DNA of 38,744 nt from Oscillospiraceae bacterium. GTDB taxonomy: Bacteria; Bacillota; Clostridia; Oscillospirales; Oscillospiraceae. The translations under genes and the position numbers were made by a program. The DNA lies in assembly GCA_022799035.1 (NCBI GenBank), contig JAAWNQ010000019.1, forward strand, positions 1 to 38,744. The letters are read 5' to 3'. Below, piece after piece: positions 8,749-14,965 of this stretch (the first letter of the stretch is position 1; the number at the start of each line of letters is the position of its first letter). A model generated the notes under the pieces. The model ran no database searches, was not told where the DNA came from, and saw only the letters and a program-made list of their open reading frames with translations.

Positions 8749-8760
8749 ATGTATCGGGCG

Positions 8761-8874
8761 TCAGGCGGTTTTCTCCTCCCTCTGACGCTCCTCCTCTCTC
8801 AATTTGCAGTACATATTATACACCTGGGGAAGTCCGGTGTATAGAAAAAGTTCCCACGCCGTCAAGCTGTCCAT
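8761..8874 (-). CDS. yqzL: YqzL family small protein
   Basis: A 37-residue protein reading MDSLTAWELFLYTG at its start. The W-x-x-F-x-x-TG-x-x-x-x-Y-x-x-Y spacing and its place between era and recO match the YqzL family, whose function is unknown. An AGGAGG ribosome site lies 6-7 bases before the ATG, better than that of recO downstream. That ribosome site is itself inside an inverted repeat (8875-8911). The protein is short, acidic and basic toward its C-terminus (REEERQREEK), with no membrane segment. Confidence 0.8.
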   Translation of the reverse strand: MDSLTAWELFLYTGLPQVYNMYCKLREEERQREEKTA

Positions 8875-8911
8875 GGCAAGCCCTCCTTTTTCTCTTTGGA
8901 GTTAGCTTGCC
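8875..8911 (-). promoter_or_regulatory. Hairpin that would sequester the yqzL ribosome site
   Basis: In the transcript GGCAAGC (8911-8905) pairs perfectly with GCTTGCC (8881-8875), which ends one base before the ATG. Inside this stem CTCC (8901-8898) can pair with GGAG (8886-8883), part of the ribosome site. The arrangement could reduce initiation on yqzL and the coupled recO. This is a structural reading only. Confidence 0.5.
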
Positions 8912-8916
8912 TCTTT

Positions 8917-8939
8917 TTTGGCGGTCTATCACCGCCAAA
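8917..8939. repeat. Inverted repeat downstream of the nucleotidyltransferase gene
   Basis: TTTGGCGGT (8917-8925) and ACCGCCAAA (8931-8939) form a perfect 9-bp stem with a 5-base loop. It lies past the end of the minus-strand gene at 8962, but on that strand the following bases are A-rich rather than T-rich, so it is not a classic terminator in the needed direction. Confidence 0.5.
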
Positions 8940-8961
8940 TTTTAGCGCCGTTTTCTTCCAG

Positions 8962-9621
8962 TTATAAAATTTTTTCTCCCAAAAGGCTTCCGGACCAGGA
9001 GATCAATCTGGCAAAGGCCTCTTTTTCGTCCCCCTCGGGAGCCAAGGCCCAGGCCAGAATGGCCCTCTCCTCCCCCTCCAGCAGAGACAACAGCTCTCCC
9101 TTAGTCCGTATCTGCTTCCCGGTTCGCAGTTCATGGCAGTCCCGCAACACAAAGAAGGCACTTTTGTGGGCCTCCCCCAGGAAAGCGGACCACCCCTCCT
9201 TCTCCCCATAGAGATAGGTGTGGACGGCGGCGTGGTAGAGTCCTGAGGCCCCGATGGCCACGCCCTGGGCCAGGTCCTCCCGGCTCAGGGGAGGCAGGAG
9301 AGCATCCCAGCTTCCCCAAACAGGCCGGGTGTCCCGGACCACCGAGCAGAGATCATATGGAGGCCAGCTTTTCAGCTCCTCCACCCCGCAGAGAAAGCCG
9401 CAGGCCTTCTCCCCCTCCGGCATCTGCCGGACCAGGGCGCGGTAGGCTTCCAGGTCAGCCAGGTCCGCCTTGTCCAGCACACAGACCACGTCAATATCGC
9501 TGTCCTCGGTGGCCTCCCCCCGGCCATAGCTGCCCTGGATCCCCAAAAAGAGCAGCCGGGGGCCAAACGTCTCCTTCAGCTTGTGCGAAAAGGCCTCCAT
9601 CCATGTGTCAATATTTACCAT
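8962..9621 (-). CDS. Nucleotidyltransferase domain protein
   Basis: A 219-residue protein with the minimal nucleotidyltransferase motif near its N-terminus: G30-S31 followed by SDIDVVCVLD, giving metal-binding Asp42 and Asp44. The C-terminal ~100 residues look helical and may be a HEPN- or substrate-binding-like part. Members of this superfamily transfer NMP groups to small molecules such as aminoglycosides, or to proteins in toxin-antitoxin pairs. The start is three bases after the era stop, so it is carried on the era transcript, though it is not part of the classical cluster. The exact substrate is unknown; a resistance role should not be assumed. Confidence 0.8.
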   Translation of the reverse strand: MVNIDTWMEAFSHKLKETFGPRLLFLGIQGSYGRGEATEDSDIDVVCVLDKADLADLEAYRALVRQMPEGEKACGFLCGVEELKSWPPYDLCSVVRDTRPVWGSWDALLPPLSREDLAQGVAIGASGLYHAAVHTYLYGEKEGWSAFLGEAHKSAFFVLRDCHELRTGKQIRTKGELLSLLEGEERAILAWALAPEGDEKEAFARLISWSGSLLGEKIL

Positions 9622-9624
9622 GGC

Positions 9625-10524
9625 TCAATCCTCCCGGTAGCCCATGGTGTGGACAAAGTTCAGGTTGTCCCGCCAGTTTTCCTTCACCTTCACCCAGGTC
9701 TGGAGAAAGATCTTGGTCCCCATGAATTTCTCCATGTCCTCCCGGGCCAGGGTGGAGATCTTTTTCAGCATGGCCCCCTTCTTGCCGATGATGATGCCCT
9801 TGTGGCTGTCCTTCTCACAGTAGATGGTGGCGTCCACCTCGATGACCTCGTCGTCTCTTTCCGAAAATTTCGTCAGCTCCACCGCCGTGCCGTGGGGGAC
9901 CTCCTTGTCCAGGCAGAGGAGCAGCTTCTCCCGCAATATTTCGGCGCAGACCTGCCGCTCGGGCTGGTCGGTGGTCATCCCCTCGGGGAAGAGCCAGGGG
10001 CTCTCGGGAAGATAGCCCTCCAGCAGGCCCAGAAGGTCATGGACCCCGTCCCCCATCTTGGCAGAGATGGGCATGACGTGGGCAAACTGGTAGTTCTGGG
10101 TGTAGGCGGCGATGACGGCAAGCAGTTTTTCCTTCTCCACGGTGTCAATTTTGTTGATGACAAGGATGGTGGGGATGTTTCGCTTGCGGAGGTCCTCTAT
10201 AAGCTCGGCCTCGGGTTCGCCGATATTGGGGATGGGCTCCACCAGCAGCAGGGCGGCGTCCACATCCGCCACGCTCTGGTGGACCACCTCCACCATGTAG
10301 TCGCCTAAGCGGGTACGGGCCTTGTGAAGGCCGGGGGTGTCCATGAAGACGAACTGGCTCTCCCCCCGGTCCACCACGGCACAGATCCGGTTTCGGGTGG
10401 TCTGGGGCTTGTTGGAGACGATGGCGATCTTCTCGCCGACGAGAGTGTTGGTGAGGGTGGACTTGCCCACGTTGGGCCGGCCCACGATGGCGATCATGCC
10501 GGCTTTGGTCTTTGGTGTGTTCAT
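9625..10524 (-). CDS. era: GTPase Era
   Basis: A 299-residue Era GTPase, which binds the 3' end of 16S rRNA and assists 30S subunit maturation. GTPase motifs are G1 GRPNVGKST (15-23), G3 DTPGL and G4 NKID, followed by a C-terminal KH RNA-binding domain with GIIIGKKG. Its AGGAGG ribosome site is 10 bases before the ATG. Functional neighbours YbeY (rRNA processing), YqzL and RecO are in the usual order, although a lipoprotein and a RAYT gene now separate ybeY from era. Confidence 0.97.
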   Translation of the reverse strand: MNTPKTKAGMIAIVGRPNVGKSTLTNTLVGEKIAIVSNKPQTTRNRICAVVDRGESQFVFMDTPGLHKARTRLGDYMVEVVHQSVADVDAALLLVEPIPNIGEPEAELIEDLRKRNIPTILVINKIDTVEKEKLLAVIAAYTQNYQFAHVMPISAKMGDGVHDLLGLLEGYLPESPWLFPEGMTTDQPERQVCAEILREKLLLCLDKEVPHGTAVELTKFSERDDEVIEVDATIYCEKDSHKGIIIGKKGAMLKKISTLAREDMEKFMGTKIFLQTWVKVKENWRDNLNFVHTMGYRED

Positions 10525-10559
10525 TTTAGGTGATCCTCCTTTTCGTTAAAGAGCAATTT

Positions 10560-12017
10560 TTATTCGCCTTGGTAGTTGAGGTCGTACCACTTCCGAACTT
10601 CTTCAAACGGGTATGTATCGCTCTGTTTTTCATTCGTGCAGTATTCCCGGAAAACCTCGGTTAGTTCTCCATTGATCCGATCCTCAACGGTCGCCAGTTG
10701 ATTAAATGTTCCGTCTTCATTATGCTCTGGGTAATGTAGCTCAATCTGACGAACACATACCAATTTCCCGTCTTCCCAGCAATGGTAGGTCTCTATACCT
10801 GAACAGCAACTGCTTCTGGCCCACCCGGAAATAACGCCCGTCTCCTCATCAAATTGTGGCCAGGAAATCCGGTCAAACTCCGGTTCCGCCACAAATAGGC
10901 CCTGTTCTTCGTCCCATATCCAATAGTGGTAATAGGCGGGCTGGTTTCCCATGGCGAACATATAGCCAAAATCTATATATCCGTCAAAGTTAGCATCCCG
11001 TATGTCTTTCCACTTAAAACAAGTAACATCTTCCGCCGTCATAGTTTGAAGCGGGTTTATCAAGTCGTTGGAAGTCCACACTGAAAAGTGTTGTTCCTCA
11101 AAAAATGTTCCTTCAGCATCCATCAACTCCACCGTCACCAGCACGGTGCCCAGCTTGCCCCCGGTGGGGACCTCAAAAGCATCATGGGTGTCGTCGATGG
11201 GGAAGCCCCAGAGGGTCTCTGGAGCTTCGCCGCGGTAATCCAAATCATACCACAAGGAGGCCTTATCATAAATATTGGTCTCTGCTCCGCAGGTCTCCCA
11301 CCCTATCTCGGTCCACTCCCCGTTCACATACTCCTCCACTGTGAGGAGCTGGGTTATGTTCTCTCCCTTTGTCTCCGGGTAATGTATCTCGATCTGCCGC
11401 ACACAGGACAGTTTTCCATCCTCCCAGCGGAATATCTCCGTTGTTCCCGAGGAACCGGCTCCATTTGAATGGTTGAGGACCGCCTTTTTCTCCTCGTCCA
11501 CCTCCAAATGTCCCAGAAAATTCCCCCCGGATAAAAAGCGCCCCTCTTCCTCATTCCAGATATATAGACCGAAATCATTATTTTTAGCCCCCGAGGCCCA
11601 TATATAAGTAAAATCCATATAGCCGTCAAAATTGGCGTCCAAAAGCTCCCGGCGGTGGGGGGCAGCCCCCTCCTCCTCCATGGTCTGGATGGGAGCTGTC
11701 AGATCCGAGGCGTCCCAGACAGATACCGTGGAGATAAACTCCTCCTCGTTCATCTCCACCGTCACCAGCACGGTGCCCAGCTTTCCCCCGGTGGGGACCT
11801 CAAAGGCGTCGTGGGTGTCGTCGATGGGGAAGCCCCAGAGCTCCTTTGCCTCCACAGGCTGGTGGGTAGGCTCCGGCGTTGGAGCAGGCGAAGGGGTCGC
11901 CGCTTCCGGCCTGGTGGCGAGGGGAGGGACCGACGTCTCCGCCACCGGGGCCCCGCAGGCTGACAGAGTCAGGATCCCAGCCAGCAGAAGGGCCAATTTT
12001 CTCTTTCTATGGCACAT
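10560..12017 (-). CDS. Lipoprotein with two tandem copies of an unknown domain
   Basis: A 485-residue predicted lipoprotein. The N-terminus has a basic start (MCHRKRK), a hydrophobic stretch and a lipobox LSAC with Cys21 as the lipidation site, then a Pro/Thr-rich linker. Two repeats follow, about residues 60-265 and 269-485, each starting LWGFPIDDTHDAFEVPTG and ending near WYDLNY/DYxGE. Each contains a DANFDGYxDFxY element, which resembles Ca-binding-like Asp-rich loops of XAC2610- or FG-GAP-like proteins, and a WEDGKLxCVRQIExHYPE strand. Most of the two copies have diverged, but 86 bases at their starts are nearly identical. The start codon lies inside the end of the preceding RAYT gene, with GGAGG 9 bases before it; an ATG three codons earlier has no usable ribosome site. 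Function unknown. Confidence 0.8.
   Translation of the reverse strand: MCHRKRKLALLLAGILTLSACGAPVAETSVPPLATRPEAATPSPAPTPEPTHQPVEAKELWGFPIDDTHDAFEVPTGGKLGTVLVTVEMNEEEFISTVSVWDASDLTAPIQTMEEEGAAPHRRELLDANFDGYMDFTYIWASGAKNNDFGLYIWNEEEGRFLSGGNFLGHLEVDEEKKAVLNHSNGAGSSGTTEIFRWEDGKLSCVRQIEIHYPETKGENITQLLTVEEYVNGEWTEIGWETCGAETNIYDKASLWYDLDYRGEAPETLWGFPIDDTHDAFEVPTGGKLGTVLVTVELMDAEGTFFEEQHFSVWTSNDLINPLQTMTAEDVTCFKWKDIRDANFDGYIDFGYMFAMGNQPAYYHYWIWDEEQGLFVAEPEFDRISWPQFDEETGVISGWARSSCCSGIETYHCWEDGKLVCVRQIELHYPEHNEDGTFNQLATVEDRINGELTEVFREYCTNEKQSDTYPFEEVRKWYDLNYQGE
11128..11213 (-). repeat. Direct repeat copy 2 within the lipoprotein gene
   Basis: This 86-base block matches 11755-11840 at 82 of 86 positions, far more closely than the rest of the two domain copies. 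It encodes the VTVE-preceding strand and the LWGFPIDDTHDAF segment. Confidence 0.85.
11755..11840 (-). repeat. Direct repeat copy 1 within the lipoprotein gene
   Basis: This is the partner of the block at 11128-11213, in the same orientation and frame, 627 bases apart. The local near-identity suggests gene conversion or selection on this segment. Confidence 0.85.
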
Positions 12018-12546
12018 AATATTCATCCTCCCCCCACTTGGTGGGGTTGGTATCGATGTAATTCCAAACGCGCAGGTAGTCGGATTCATTGCGGATGATG
12101 TGGTCGTAATAGGTGGTTTGCCAAAGATCACGGCCCGCGGCGCGGTTTGTCATCCGTTTCAGATATGTGACGATACGGGGAATCAGCTGCGTGGGGCGCG
12201 ACGACCCCGGCGCGCCCATTCCCGGTCCGTCAATGGACAACAGCAGATGGACATGGTTGGGCATGATGGCGTATTTATATACCGTCACATTCGAGTGGGC
12301 GGCGGGGATGGTCAGGATCAGATCTTTCAGCGCAGTCCCACAGGATGTCAGGAGTACCGTTGGGGCAGGTGGGTTTGGCGCGCCGGGGTCGTCGCGCCCC
12401 ACAGTGGTCAACGGAGGTGGTTCCATTTCGATGTGAGAAAGGATACAGGTCCGCCCCTTGGTGCAAAAGGTGATGAAATAATACCCTGCCAAGCCATAAT
12501 CATAACTGGGCAGTCGCCCTGGGCGGCTTTTCTTCTCCTCCCTCAT
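12007..12546 (-). CDS. REP-associated tyrosine transposase (RAYT, copy 1)
   Basis: A 179-residue Y1 HUH-family transposase of the RAYT group, which nicks single-stranded DNA at palindromic REP repeats. The N-terminal RPGRLPSYDYGLAGYYFITFCT is the family start; the HUH motif is MPNHVHLLL (His98, His100); the candidate catalytic tyrosine is in YYDHIIRNESDY (146-147); the C-terminus ends WNYIDTNPTKWGEDEYY. Two loops (residues 49-57 and 111-119) are encoded by an exact 26-bp inverted repeat. The start codon overlaps the ybeY stop (ATGA) and the end overlaps the lipoprotein start. The gene looks intact. Confidence 0.92.
   Translation of the reverse strand: MREEKKSRPGRLPSYDYGLAGYYFITFCTKGRTCILSHIEMEPPPLTTVGRDDPGAPNPPAPTVLLTSCGTALKDLILTIPAAHSNVTVYKYAIMPNHVHLLLSIDGPGMGAPGSSRPTQLIPRIVTYLKRMTNRAAGRDLWQTTYYDHIIRNESDYLRVWNYIDTNPTKWGEDEYYVP
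12191..12216 (+). repeat. Intragenic REP-like palindrome, RAYT 1, HUH-distal side
   Basis: Begins GTGG (12191-12194) and contains GGCGCG ... CGCGCC arms. It is an exact reverse complement of 12377-12402. In the RAYT frame it encodes GAPGSSRPT, after the HUH motif. Confidence 0.85.
12377..12402 (-). repeat. Intragenic REP-like palindrome, RAYT 1, N-terminal side
   Basis: The head GTGG lies at 12402-12399 on the minus strand, and the 26 bases match the copy at 12191 exactly. It encodes VGRDDPGAP, upstream of the HUH motif. Confidence 0.85.
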
Positions 12547-13481
12547 CTCCCCATCCCCAGTTCCCGTAAAATGGCCTCCTCCCGGCGGCGCATTTGGGCC
12601 TTCATGGGGCCGTCGTCCATGTGGTCGTAGCCCAACAGGTGGAGAACGGAGTGGACCGCCAAATAGGCCGCCTCCCGCCTCTCCCCGTGGCCGTACTCCT
12701 CCCCCTGGCTTCTCACCCGGTCCAGGTTCAGCACCATGTCCCCCAGGGGGACCAGATGGGAGCCGGGATCGGCGTCGGCCTCGGAGGGCTTGTCCCCCGG
12801 CTTCAGGTCGAACATGGGAAAGCTCAGGACGTCGGTGGGGGCGTCCACCCCCCGCTCGGCCAGGTTGATGGCGTGGATGCCCTCGTCATTGGTGATAAGT
12901 ACATTTATCTCACAGCCCACACGGACATCCTCCGCAAAAAGCACGGCGGGGATAACCTTCTGAAGCAGCTTTTCTATTTCCGAGATATCCTCCTCCAAAT
13001 CGGAGGAGATAAAAACATCATTTGCACCCAATGGCTTTCCATCCTTCCAAGGCAAATTGAGTTCAAAGGTAATATCAAAACAGGGCTCCGGAAAATCCTT
13101 TGCGCTGGTGGGACCCTCCGCCGGGGAACACCACAGGATCGTTCCGTTCTCCATCCTTTCGTCTCCCAGAGCGAGGGTTTTCCCCTGTTCTTTTCGATTG
13201 GGATTTTCCACAATTCGTCCCACTACCCGATATGTTACACGATAGAGCAGGTCATCTTCCTGTCCATTCAACTCAAAAACATAAGTGGCCTTCTCAGGAG
13301 GGAGCCTCAGCGTATCCAAAAACTCCAGCATATCGCCCGGCAGCAGCCGTTCCCGGGCTAAAAACACAAAATTCCGGCAGTGGCCGCAGGTGCAATCCCA
13401 CTCCATGCTCTCTGCATAATAATCCTGGGTGGCGTCCTCGTTTACCTCTATCCGAATATCGCCCCATTTGTATATGCCCAT
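12543..13481 (-). CDS. ybeY: Endoribonuclease YbeY fused to an unknown N-terminal domain
   Basis: A 312-residue protein. Residues about 155-312 are YbeY, the zinc-dependent RNase of 16S rRNA maturation and quality control: the GVDAPTDVLSFPMF core and the zinc motif H-x3-H-x5-H (His277, His281, His287 in AVHSVLHLLGYDHMDD) are intact. YbeY is normally about 150-170 residues long. Here residues 1-152 form an extra domain starting MGIYKWGDIRIEVNEDATQD, with a C-x-C-x2-C cluster (Cys30, Cys32, Cys35) that I do not recognise. The junction falls just before the YbeY start-like sequence VFISSDLEEDISE, and no in-frame ATG or GTG occurs there. The ATG at 13481 has AGGAGG 7 bases upstream, so the fusion has its own good start. 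The extra segment is visibly less GC-rich than its surroundings, suggesting a later insertion. Confidence 0.88.
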   Translation of the reverse strand: MGIYKWGDIRIEVNEDATQDYYAESMEWDCTCGHCRNFVFLARERLLPGDMLEFLDTLRLPPEKATYVFELNGQEDDLLYRVTYRVVGRIVENPNRKEQGKTLALGDERMENGTILWCSPAEGPTSAKDFPEPCFDITFELNLPWKDGKPLGANDVFISSDLEEDISEIEKLLQKVIPAVLFAEDVRVGCEINVLITNDEGIHAINLAERGVDAPTDVLSFPMFDLKPGDKPSEADADPGSHLVPLGDMVLNLDRVRSQGEEYGHGERREAAYLAVHSVLHLLGYDHMDDGPMKAQMRRREEAILRELGMGR

Positions 13482-13514
13482 ATCGGGCCTCCTTTTCTCC
13501 TGTTCCCTCCGGCA

Positions 13515-13538
13515 GGCGGGTTTGGAACCCGCCCCTAC
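13515..13538 (-). repeat. Solitary REP-like palindrome with GTAG head
   Basis: On the minus strand it reads GTAG (13538-13535) followed by arms GGCGGGTT / AACCCGCC-type pairing around a short loop. The TAG inside the head is the stop codon of the gene at 13535-13843. It sits 33 bases upstream of the ybeY fusion start. Confidence 0.75.
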
Positions 13539-13843
13539 GGTTTGATCTGCTTCACGTCCGCCAACCGGATGAGCAGCTCCCGCTGGTTCTTTTTCCCCTC
13601 GTTGCGGAGGACGTGGAGCCACTCCTCGTCCGCGTCCAGAATTTTACAGATGGTGGTGGTGCCCTCCCCGCCCTCATACAGGGTGATGGACAGGGTCTGG
13701 CCCACCCGCTCCCCAAGCTGATCGCCCAAAGAGCCTGTCCCTCCGGGGCGGATATTGTTCTCCCGCAAAATGCGCTCCAACCGCTTCACCTTTCCCCAAA
13801 GGCCCAGGACAAAGACGAAGGCGAGTAAACCCATGTACTCCAT
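13535..13843 (-). CDS. Small membrane-anchored protein of unknown function
   Basis: A 102-residue protein with one N-terminal hydrophobic segment (MGLLAFVFVLGLWG, about residues 4-17), a basic stretch (KVKRLERILREN), and a soluble C-terminal part. The last ~55 residues (VGQTLSITLYEGGEGTTTICKILDADEEWLHV...) resemble in style the C-terminal part of the upstream XRE protein (LLAFYEEEDFIFCDYALILDFDGGWANVEF...), both ending in an IRLADVKQI / IPLSSIRTI strand. The ATG overlaps the upstream stop by one base (TGATG), so the pair is co-translated. No family is recognised. Confidence 0.75.
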   Translation of the reverse strand: MEYMGLLAFVFVLGLWGKVKRLERILRENNIRPGGTGSLGDQLGERVGQTLSITLYEGGEGTTTICKILDADEEWLHVLRNEGKKNQRELLIRLADVKQIKP

Positions 13844-14298
13844 CAGCCCCTGCCCCCTTCCGGAAGAATGGTGATGGTGCGGATGGAGGACAGGGGGATC
13901 AGTCTTGTCTCCCGCTTGTCCCTCTTCTCCCTCACAAACTCCACGTTGGCCCAGCCCCCGTCAAAGTCCAGGATGAGGGCGTAGTCGCAGAAGATGAAAT
14001 CCTCCTCCTCGTAGAAGGCCAGCAGCACCTTTTTGCCCACCGTCTCCCGGAGAAGGCGGGTCACCAGGGAGGGGGGCTTGTCCAACCCCGGGGCGGGGGC
14101 GTCGCTCACCCCCAGCAGGTAGTCGCAGCTCACCCCGAAGATGGCGGCCATACGGAGGATCTTATCGGTCTCAGGGTAGGCGGTATCCGACTCCCAGCGG
14201 GAAACCGCCTGCCGGGTGACCCCCAGCTTTTCCGCAAGCTGTTCCTGGGTCAGGTTCTGCTTTCTTCGCTCCTGGGCCAGTCTGGCGCCCATACTCAT
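13843..14298 (-). CDS. XRE family helix-turn-helix transcriptional regulator
   Basis: A 151-residue regulator. The N-terminal HTH covers about residues 3-60 (LTQEQLAEKLGVTRQAVSRWES), typical of the Cro/CI family. A C-terminal domain of about 75 residues ends in a beta-like LIPLSSIRTITIL and shares style with the protein encoded next to it. The ATG at 14298 has GAGGTGA about 6 bases upstream; the open frame further upstream is not family-like. It is co-translated with the small membrane-anchored protein at 13535, suggesting a regulator-partner pair inserted between phoH and ybeY. A candidate promoter lies at 14342-14370. Confidence 0.88.
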   Translation of the reverse strand: MSMGARLAQERRKQNLTQEQLAEKLGVTRQAVSRWESDTAYPETDKILRMAAIFGVSCDYLLGVSDAPAPGLDKPPSLVTRLLRETVGKKVLLAFYEEEDFIFCDYALILDFDGGWANVEFVREKRDKRETRLIPLSSIRTITILPEGGRG

Positions 14299-14341
14299 AA
14301 GTATCACCTCATACTTGGCCCCACGGGGCCGGAATGGGACC

Positions 14342-14370
14342 AGTATAGAAAACCCGCCCCATTTTGCCCA
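14342..14370 (-). promoter_or_regulatory. Candidate promoter of the XRE gene at 13843
   Basis: On the minus strand TGGGCA (14370-14365) and TATACT (14347-14342) are 17 bases apart. The -10 is good and the -35 is weak. It would let the XRE-membrane protein pair be expressed apart from the phoH transcript. Confidence 0.5.
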
Positions 14371-14619
14371 GGGATTTGCGGTTTCGGAATGGAACCTTTG
14401 GGTTGCGTCAGGGGGCAAAATACTCATCCTCCGGCCATTTGGCCGGGTTCATGTCAATATAGTTCCAAATCCGCAGATAGTCCGCCTCATTGCGGATGAT
14501 GTGGTCGTAGAAAGTGGTTTGCCAGAGGGGCCGCCCCACCTTTCGCCGCGTCAAGGATTTCAATCCCCCAATGATTTTCTGGATATTGGGATGGACCTCT
14601 TGTGTGGGAAGGGGTGCCT

Positions 14620-14646
14620 TTGTGGGGCGGGGCGCCCTCGCCCCGC
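14620..14646 (+). repeat. Intragenic REP-like palindrome, RAYT 2, HUH-distal side
   Basis: Contains GTGG at 14622-14625 followed by GGCGGGG ... CCCCGCC arms. It is an exact reverse complement of 14794-14820 (27 bases). It encodes GARAPRPT after the HUH motif. Confidence 0.85.
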
Positions 14647-14793
14647 CATCCCCCTTCTCTGTAATCTGTATCAACAAATGCACATGATTTGGCATAATGA
14701 CGTATTTATCCACAATAACCCCCGGATACACCTTCGGGATATTCTGGATAAACCCGTCCAAAATCAAGCCAGGCTCCCGCAGAACGACCCTCA

Positions 14794-14820
14794 GCGGGGC
14801 GAGGGCGCCCCGCCCCACAA
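14794..14820 (-). repeat. Intragenic REP-like palindrome, RAYT 2, N-terminal side
   Basis: The head GTGG is on the minus strand at 14818-14815, the mirror copy of 14620-14646. It encodes VGRGALAP upstream of the HUH motif, the same position as in RAYT copies 1 and 3. Confidence 0.85.
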
Positions 14821-14965
14821 TCTCCTCTTCTGCCGCCCTTGTGGTGACAACAGAGGACAAACAGCAATCACGGTTTCTGGTGCAAAAGGTGATGAAATAA
14901 TACCCCCGTCGAGCCGTAATCATAATTTAGCAGCCGCCCCGGGCAATTTTTCTTTTCCCCAACCA

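Noticed and set aside
12191-12402. CRISPR-like reading of the paired repeats
   Set aside because: There are only two inverted copies per gene, inside a coding frame, with no regular spacer array and no cas genes in the window.
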